This document shows positions 59,194-64,000 of a stretch of DNA of 64,000 nucleotides, piece by piece; the first letter of the stretch is position 1; each line of letters starts with the position of its first letter. Below the pieces are notes generated by a model. It saw nothing but the letters and a program-made list of their open reading frames with translations, was not told the DNA's origin and ran no database searches. The position numbers and the translations under genes are program-made. This stretch comes from Billgrantia antri (GTDB lineage Bacteria; Pseudomonadota; Gammaproteobacteria; Pseudomonadales; Halomonadaceae): assembly GCF_019430905.1 (NCBI RefSeq), contig NZ_JAHYCA010000001.1, positions 124,001-188,000 on the forward strand, given 5' to 3'.

Positions 59194-60336
59194 ATGAAGA
59201 AGCTAGCCAGCGTTGGCCTTGGCCTGCTGATGACCGCCGCCACGGCGACGGCCCAGGCCGAAGAGGTCAAGATCGGCATGATCACTACCCTGTCCGGCGG
59301 CGGCTCGCACCTGGGCGTGGACGTACGCGATGGCTTCATGCTGGCCATCGAGCGCTCCGGCCGCGACGACATCGAGGTGCTGGTGCAGGACGACGCCAAC
59401 CGACCCGATCTGGCGCGCAGCCTGTCCAACGAGTTCATGCAGCGCGACGAGGTCGACATCCTCACCGGTATCATTTTCTCCAACCTGGCCATGGCGGTGG
59501 TTCCCGCAGCGGTACGCCAGGGCACCTTCTACATTTCACCCAATGCCGGCCCTTCGGATCTCGCCGGACGCATGTGCCACGAGAACTACTTCAATGCCGC
59601 CTGGCAGAACAACAACCTGCACGAGGCCATGGGCGCCTACATGAAGACAGAGGGCTTCGAGCGCCCGCTCCTGCTCGCGCCCAACTATCCCGCCGGCACC
59701 GATGCCCTGGCTGGCTTCAAGCATCGCTACGAAGGCGAGGTGGTCGACGAGATCTATACCCAGATGGGCCAGACCGACTACGCCGCCGAGATCGCCCAGA
59801 TCCGCGCCAGCGATGCCGACAGCCTGTTCTTCTTCCTGCCGGGCGGCATGGGCATTTCTTTCATGAAGCAGTGGGAGAACTCGGGGGTCGATATTCCGCT
59901 CTTCGGGGCCGCCTTCTCCTTCGACGAGATCATCATCAAGGCCGTGGGCAGCGCCGCCGTCGGCACCATGAACACCTCGCAGTGGGCATACGATCTCGAC
60001 AACGAGGCCAACCATGCCTTCGTCGAGGCCTTCCGCGAGGCCTACGGCCGCACCCCGACCCTCTATGCCTCCCAGGGCTTTGACACCGCCAACCTGATCC
60101 TCAGCGCCTTGGACAAGGCACATCCGGACGACCAGGACGCCTTCCGCGAGGCGCTGCGCGAGGCCGACTTCGATTCGGTGCGCGGCGAGTTCCGCTTCGG
60201 CCCCAACCACCATCCGATCCAGGACATCTACGTGCGCGAGGTGGTCGAGGGTGACGACGGCCAGCCTACCAACCGGCTGGTCGGCATCGCCGTCGAGGAC
60301 ATCCAGGACATCTATCACACCCAGTGTGAGATGTAA
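59194..60336 (+). CDS. LIV-type ABC transporter substrate-binding protein
   Basis: 380 residues from ATG 59194 (GAGGGAAAA upstream). The signal peptide MKKLASVGLGLLMTAATATA is cleaved before EEVKIGM. The mature part is a periplasmic-binding fold of the leucine-binding type: VKIGMITTLSGGG and YISPNAGPSDLAGRMCHENYF, with GFDTANLILSAL late. Relatives bind branched amino acids or aromatic acids; here an aromatic carboxylate matched to the adjacent ligase is likely. An SBP gene also occurs in the Azoarcus anthranilate cluster. A GC hairpin follows the stop. Confidence 0.9.
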   Translation: MKKLASVGLGLLMTAATATAQAEEVKIGMITTLSGGGSHLGVDVRDGFMLAIERSGRDDIEVLVQDDANRPDLARSLSNEFMQRDEVDILTGIIFSNLAMAVVPAAVRQGTFYISPNAGPSDLAGRMCHENYFNAAWQNNNLHEAMGAYMKTEGFERPLLLAPNYPAGTDALAGFKHRYEGEVVDEIYTQMGQTDYAAEIAQIRASDADSLFFFLPGGMGISFMKQWENSGVDIPLFGAAFSFDEIIIKAVGSAAVGTMNTSQWAYDLDNEANHAFVEAFREAYGRTPTLYASQGFDTANLILSALDKAHPDDQDAFREALREADFDSVRGEFRFGPNHHPIQDIYVREVVEGDDGQPTNRLVGIAVEDIQDIYHTQCEM

Positions 60337-60342
60337 GTCCCG

Positions 60343-60368
60343 GCCGCCGGGCCGGTCGGCCCGGCGGC
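60343..60368 (+). other. stem-loop between SBP and permease genes
   Basis: A perfect 11-bp G/C stem (60343-60353 with 60358-60368) closing a GGTC loop starts 7 bp after the SBP stop. No T-run follows, so it is more likely an RNA-stability or partial-termination element that keeps SBP mRNA more abundant than the downstream permease mRNA. Confidence 0.65.
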
Positions 60369-60398
60369 ACTCCTGCAACGCTCAACAGTGACCATGCC

Positions 60399-61313
60399 AT
60401 GACCCTATTCATCGAACAGCTCTTCAATGGCCTACAGCTCGGTACCATGCTGTTCCTGATGGCCAGCGGCCTGACGCTAGTGTTCGGCGTGATGGGGCTG
60501 ATCAACCTGGCCCACGGTTCCTTCTACATGGTCGGCGCCTATGCCACGGCGCTGGTCAGTGCCGCCACCGGCTCGTTTTTCGTCGGCCTGGCGGCCGGCA
60601 TCACCGTGGCCGCCGTGGTGGGTGCCCTGGTCGAGCTGATCGTGGTGCGCCGGCTCTACCACCGACCCCACCTCGACCAGGTGCTGGCCACCTTCGCCTT
60701 GATCCTGATCTTCTCGGAGGGCACCCGCTGGCTGTTCGGCTCCTCGCCGCTGTGGCTCAATCCGCCGGAAGTGCTGTCAGGCTCGGTCAACCTGCCGGGC
60801 GGCTTGCGCTATCCCATCTATCGCCTGGTGATCATTGCCGTGGGGATCGCGGTGGCCGTGGGCATGTATTTCCTGATTTCGCGCACGCGGCTCGGCATGC
60901 GCATTCGCGCCGGCGAGAGCGACCGCGAGATGATCGGCGCCCTGGGCGTGAACATCGCCCGGCTCTATACCCTGGTATTCGCCATGGGTGCGGCCCTGGC
61001 CGGCCTTGCCGGCGCCATGGTCGGCGCCCTGCAGTCGGTGCAGGTGGGCATGGGCGAGCCGGTGCTGATACTCGCCTTCGTGGTAATCGTGATCGGCGGC
61101 ATCGGCTCGATCAAGGGTGCGCTCTACGGCGCCATCCTGGTCGGGGTCGTCGATACCCTGGGGCGCGTTTTCCTGCCGTCTTTCTTCGGCCAGTTCATGA
61201 GTCCTTCGGAGGCCGCCGGCGTCGGCTCCGCGATCGCCGCGATGCTGATCTACATCCTGATGGCCGTGATACTTGCCTTCAAACCCAAGGGACTGTTTGC
61301 CGCCCATGACTAA
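60399..61313 (+). CDS. LIV-type ABC transporter permease (LivH-like)
   Basis: 304 residues. Hydrophobic throughout, with LivH blocks: FNGLQLGTMLFLMASGLTLVFGVMGLINLAHGSFYMVGAYA in the first third, TRLGMRIRAGESDREMIGALGVN in the cytoplasmic loop, and VIVIGGIGSIKGALYGAILVG late. It forms half of the inner-membrane channel. It overlaps the LivM-like gene by 8 bp. Confidence 0.93.
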   Translation: MTLFIEQLFNGLQLGTMLFLMASGLTLVFGVMGLINLAHGSFYMVGAYATALVSAATGSFFVGLAAGITVAAVVGALVELIVVRRLYHRPHLDQVLATFALILIFSEGTRWLFGSSPLWLNPPEVLSGSVNLPGGLRYPIYRLVIIAVGIAVAVGMYFLISRTRLGMRIRAGESDREMIGALGVNIARLYTLVFAMGAALAGLAGAMVGALQSVQVGMGEPVLILAFVVIVIGGIGSIKGALYGAILVGVVDTLGRVFLPSFFGQFMSPSEAAGVGSAIAAMLIYILMAVILAFKPKGLFAAHD

Positions 61314-62352
61314 GTCCGACACTCGAATCCTCGCTCCGCAGCCGGGGCTGCCAGCACCCACGGCGAGTTGGCACGACCGCAAGGGGCTGGTGCAGATCGG
61401 CCTGCTGGCGCTGCTGCTGCTGGCGCCACTCGCAGCCCATTTCCTGGGCCACGTCTATTACGTCAACCTGGCCTCGCGCGTTACCCTGGTCGCCATGGCC
61501 GCCGTGGGCCTCAACCTGGCCATCGGCTACGGCGGCATGGTGAGCTTCGGCCACGCCGCCTACTTCGGCCTGGGCGGCTACGTGGCCGGTATCAGCGCCT
61601 ATCATGCATTCGATCTCACCCCGGTGATCGGCTGGCCGGTGGCCATCCCCGGCAGCGACAGCATGCTGGCGATCTGGCTTGTCGCGATCGTTGTCTGCGG
61701 CCTGCTGGCGCTGGCCATCGGCGCCGTCTCGCTGCGCACCACCGGGGTCTACTTCATCATGATCACGCTGGCCTTCGCCCAGATGATTTACTACTTCGCC
61801 AACTCCTGGCCCACTTACGGCGGCGAGGACGGCCTGCCGATCTACCTGCGCAACACGCTGCCCATCGTCGATACCAACGACGCCCTGACCTTCTTCCTGA
61901 TCTGCTTCGGCGGACTTACGCTCTCGCTTGCGCTCACCTCGCGCATCATGAAGTCGCGCTTCGGCGCCGCCCTGACCATGGCCCGGCTCAACGACACCCG
62001 TCTGGCCACCGCCGGCATCGCCCCCTACCCTATCCGTCTGGTGGCCTTCGTCATCTCGGCGATGATCACCGGGCTGGCCGGTGCGCTGTATGCCGACCTC
62101 AACGGCTTCGTCAGCCCTACCATGCTCAGCTGGCACATGTCGGGCGAACTGATGGTGATCGTGATTCTCGGCGGCGTGGGCCGGCTCTACGGCCCGCTGG
62201 CCGGAGCCATTCTGTATGTGATGATGGAGACCCTGCTGGGCGGGCTCACCGAGTACTGGAAGCTGTTTCTCGGCCTGGTGCTGCTGCTGGTGGTGCTGTT
62301 CGCCAAGTACGGCGTGATGGGCTGGCTGGCCGGGAGGGAGCGCCATGAGTGA
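61306..62352 (+). CDS. LIV-type ABC transporter permease (LivM-like)
   Basis: 348 residues from ATG 61306. LivM blocks: VAMAAVGLNLAIGYGGMVSFGHAAYFGLGGYVAG, then SRFGAALTMARLNDTRLATAGIAPYPIRLVAFVISAMITGLAGALYADLN in sequence, and ILGGVGRLYGPLAGAILY. An N-terminal polar stretch of about 30 residues precedes the first helix. Partner of the LivH-like permease; overlaps the next ATPase gene by 8 bp. Confidence 0.93.
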   Translation: MTKSDTRILAPQPGLPAPTASWHDRKGLVQIGLLALLLLAPLAAHFLGHVYYVNLASRVTLVAMAAVGLNLAIGYGGMVSFGHAAYFGLGGYVAGISAYHAFDLTPVIGWPVAIPGSDSMLAIWLVAIVVCGLLALAIGAVSLRTTGVYFIMITLAFAQMIYYFANSWPTYGGEDGLPIYLRNTLPIVDTNDALTFFLICFGGLTLSLALTSRIMKSRFGAALTMARLNDTRLATAGIAPYPIRLVAFVISAMITGLAGALYADLNGFVSPTMLSWHMSGELMVIVILGGVGRLYGPLAGAILYVMMETLLGGLTEYWKLFLGLVLLLVVLFAKYGVMGWLAGRERHE

Positions 62353-63088
62353 TGCCGTGCTGACACTTGCGCACCTCAACAAGCGCTTCGGCGCACTGCA
62401 GGCCACCAGCGATGTTTCGCTCGACCTGCGAGAGGGCGAGATCCATGCCTTGATCGGCCCCAACGGCGCCGGCAAGTCGACCCTGATCGGCCAGATTGCC
62501 GGCGGTCTCAAGCCTGATTCCGGCAGCATTGCGCTCGCTGGCCGCGAGATCTCCACGCTCAGCGTGGCCCAGCGCGCACGGCTGGGGCTGGGACGCAGCT
62601 TCCAGGTCTCGTCGCTTGCCGAGCCGCTGTCGGTGAAGCGCAACGTGATGATCGCGGTACAAGCGCTGCAGGGACACAGCTTCCGCTTCTGGAAGCCGGT
62701 GCAGCGCGACGAGAGCCTGCTCGCTCCGGCCATGCAGGCGCTGGAGCGCATGGCGCTCGCACATCGCGCCGACACGCCGGTGTCGGAACTCTCCCACGGC
62801 GAGCGGCGCCAGGTCGAGGTGGCCTGCGCGCTGGCGCTCAAGCCGCGGGTGCTGCTGCTAGACGAGCCCATGGCCGGACTCGGTCCGGAGGGTTCGGCAC
62901 GCCTGACCGAACTGCTCGAGGCGCTCAAGCACGAGGTGCCGATCCTGTTGATCGAGCACGACATGAACGCCGTGTTCCGCCTCGCCGACCGCATTTCGGT
63001 ACTGGTGGCCGGCGCCGTGATCGCCCACGGCGACGGCGCCGAGATCCGCGGCAATCCGCAAGTCCGCGAAGCCTACCTGGGGGATTGA
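62345..63088 (+). CDS. LIV-type ABC transporter ATPase (LivG-like)
   Basis: 247 residues. Walker A GPNGAGKST, signature LSHGERRQVEVACAL (LSHGE form usual in LivG), Walker B VLLLDEPMAGLGPEG and the switch His in IEHDMNAVF. LivG members keep the longer loop around SFQVSSLAEPLSVKRNVM. It forms the ATPase pair with the LivF-like protein and drives uptake through the two permeases. Confidence 0.93.
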   Translation: MSDAVLTLAHLNKRFGALQATSDVSLDLREGEIHALIGPNGAGKSTLIGQIAGGLKPDSGSIALAGREISTLSVAQRARLGLGRSFQVSSLAEPLSVKRNVMIAVQALQGHSFRFWKPVQRDESLLAPAMQALERMALAHRADTPVSELSHGERRQVEVACALALKPRVLLLDEPMAGLGPEGSARLTELLEALKHEVPILLIEHDMNAVFRLADRISVLVAGAVIAHGDGAEIRGNPQVREAYLGD

Positions 63089-63089
63089 G

Positions 63090-63770
63090 ATGCTCAACGT
63101 CACCGCCATCGAGACCTTCTACGGACCTTCCCAGGCACTGTTCGGCGTCGACCTCAGCGTCCAGGCCGGCGAGATGGTGGCCCTGATGGGGCGCAACGGA
63201 ATGGGCAAGACCACCACCATCCGCTCGATCTTCGGCCTCAGCCCGCCACGCAGCGGCAGTATCACCTTCGAGTCGCAGGATCTGCGCCGATTGCCCTCTT
63301 ACCGCATCGCCCAGACCGGCCTCGGCCTCGTGCCCGAGGGGCGGCGCTGCTTCCCCAACCTTTCGGTGCGCGAGAACCTGCTGGTCACGGCGCGACCCGG
63401 TCGCTGGGATCTGGCACGCGTGGAGGGGCTCTTCCCCCGGCTGGCCGAGCGGCGCCACCAGATGGCCAACACCCTCTCCGGCGGTGAACAGCAGATGCTC
63501 GCCATCGGTCGCGCGCTGATGACCAACCCCCGCCTGCTGGTGCTCGACGAAGCCACCGAAGGGCTGGCCCCGGTCATACGCCAGGAGATCTGGGCAGCCA
63601 TACGTGCCCTCAAGAGCGAAGGCCAGTCCACGCTGATCGTCGACAAGTCGCTATCCGAGCTGCTGCCGGTGGCCGACCGCTGCACCATTCTGGAAAAGGG
63701 GCGCACGGTATGGACGGGCGAGCCAGATGCGCTCGACGAGACCCTTCGCGACCGCTATCTGGGCGTTTAA
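63090..63770 (+). CDS. LIV-type ABC transporter ATPase (LivF-like)
   Basis: 226 residues. Walker A GRNGMGKTT (the LivF form), signature TLSGGEQQMLAIGRALM, Walker B LLVLDEATEGLAP and switch region VDKSLSEL, where Lys-Ser replaces the usual Glu/Gln-His-(Asn) sequence (for example VEQN) of LivF. The missing switch His is worth noting; the paired LivG-like ATPase keeps its own. One base separates it from the LivG-like stop. Confidence 0.92.
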   Translation: MLNVTAIETFYGPSQALFGVDLSVQAGEMVALMGRNGMGKTTTIRSIFGLSPPRSGSITFESQDLRRLPSYRIAQTGLGLVPEGRRCFPNLSVRENLLVTARPGRWDLARVEGLFPRLAERRHQMANTLSGGEQQMLAIGRALMTNPRLLVLDEATEGLAPVIRQEIWAAIRALKSEGQSTLIVDKSLSELLPVADRCTILEKGRTVWTGEPDALDETLRDRYLGV

Positions 63771-63783
63771 CGAGGAGGCCGCC

Positions 63784-64000
63784 ATGCCGTTCACGACACA
63801 GCGCAAGGTGCGCTTCCAGCACTGCGATCCCGCCGGCATCGTCTTCTATCCGCGCTACTACGAGATGCTCAACTCGGTGGTCGAGGACTATTTCGCCGAG
63901 GTCGTCGGCCACGACTTCAACCGCCTGCACGTGACGTCTCGCACCGGCGTGCCGACGGCCCGGATCGAGACCGACTTCCACGCCCCCAGCCGGTTGGGCG
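63784..64000 (+). CDS. hotdog-fold acyl-CoA thioesterase, partial (C-terminus beyond right edge)
   Basis: 72 complete codons are visible, with GAGGAGG before the ATG. The start VRFQHCDPAGIVFYPRYYEMLN is the 4-hydroxybenzoyl-CoA thioesterase signature with the catalytic Asp (HCDPAGIVFYP). It could clear stalled aryl-CoA or alicyclic CoA esters and recycle CoA. It is 13 bp behind the LivF-like gene and probably belongs to the same operon. About half of the protein is outside the window. Confidence 0.88.
   Translation, partial: MPFTTQRKVRFQHCDPAGIVFYPRYYEMLNSVVEDYFAEVVGHDFNRLHVTSRTGVPTARIETDFHAPSRLG

Noticed and set aside
61279..63054. 591-codon open frame antisense to the LIV permease and ATPase genes
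   Set aside because: Composition shadow; the plus-strand genes carry complete family motifs and coupled starts.

Overview
The window is dense, high-GC chromosomal DNA from a gammaproteobacterium. The best fit is a moderate halophile of the Halomonas group (Halomonadaceae). This rests on the mix of cmoAB, rsd, proQ-domain, rppH-ptsP-lgt-thyA and hmu genes, an acidic outer-membrane porin, and strong G/C third-position bias. The genus is inferred from gene content and style, not from a database match. No integrase, transposase, rRNA or CRISPR array was seen; one tRNA gene (Arg, CCT anticodon) is present.

Layout, 1-12.9 kb: parE (cut by the left edge), yqiA and pgi on the minus strand; cmoA-cmoB for wobble-uridine modification; a copper module with cueR divergent from copZ-copA and a 19-bp-spacer MerR-type promoter between them; then an MFS transporter, an erythromycin-esterase-family protein and a membrane Zn peptidase. 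13-19.1 kb: a complete haem-uptake operon (hemP, TonB-dependent receptor, hmuS, hmuT, hmuU, hmuV) behind a promoter overlapped by a Fur-box-like site. 19.2-26.2 kb: an orphan Ntn-hydrolase/HslV-like protein, an APP1-type phosphatase, cysDN, and nudF-yqiB-cpdA. These last three are normally contiguous with yqiA-parE but lie about 21 kb from them here. 26.3-33.4 kb: greB, a DUF4160/DUF2442 pair, rsmC, cmoM, an amidase, tRNA-Arg, a CaCA-type exchanger with an altered first alpha repeat, a Crp/Fnr regulator and a small zinc-ribbon protein. 33.6-46.6 kb: a porin, a coiled-coil ProQ-domain protein, the long rppH/ptsP/NRDE/pseudokinase-receiver/TauE/lgt/thyA/folA run, a HAD phosphatase, a long imperfect palindrome and mdh. 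46.9-51.7 kb: an RND efflux pair and rsd.

The most distinctive region is 51.8-64 kb. It is a catabolic locus that closely matches the gene set described for aerobic 2-aminobenzoate (anthranilate) breakdown through CoA thioesters in Azoarcus evansii. It holds a fused flavin monooxygenase/old-yellow-enzyme protein, a short-chain dehydrogenase, a MarR regulator, an enoyl-CoA hydratase, an acyl-CoA dehydrogenase and an aryl-CoA ligase. A complete branched-chain-amino-acid-type ABC importer (SBP, two permeases, two ATPases) and a hotdog thioesterase cut by the right edge follow. The ligase would make the aryl-CoA, the fusion protein would oxygenate and dearomatise it, the beta-oxidation-like enzymes would process the ring, and the importer would bring in the acid. 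A pair of near-palindromes just upstream of the first gene is a candidate MarR operator. The substrate (anthranilate versus salicylate or another ortho-substituted benzoate) is inferred.
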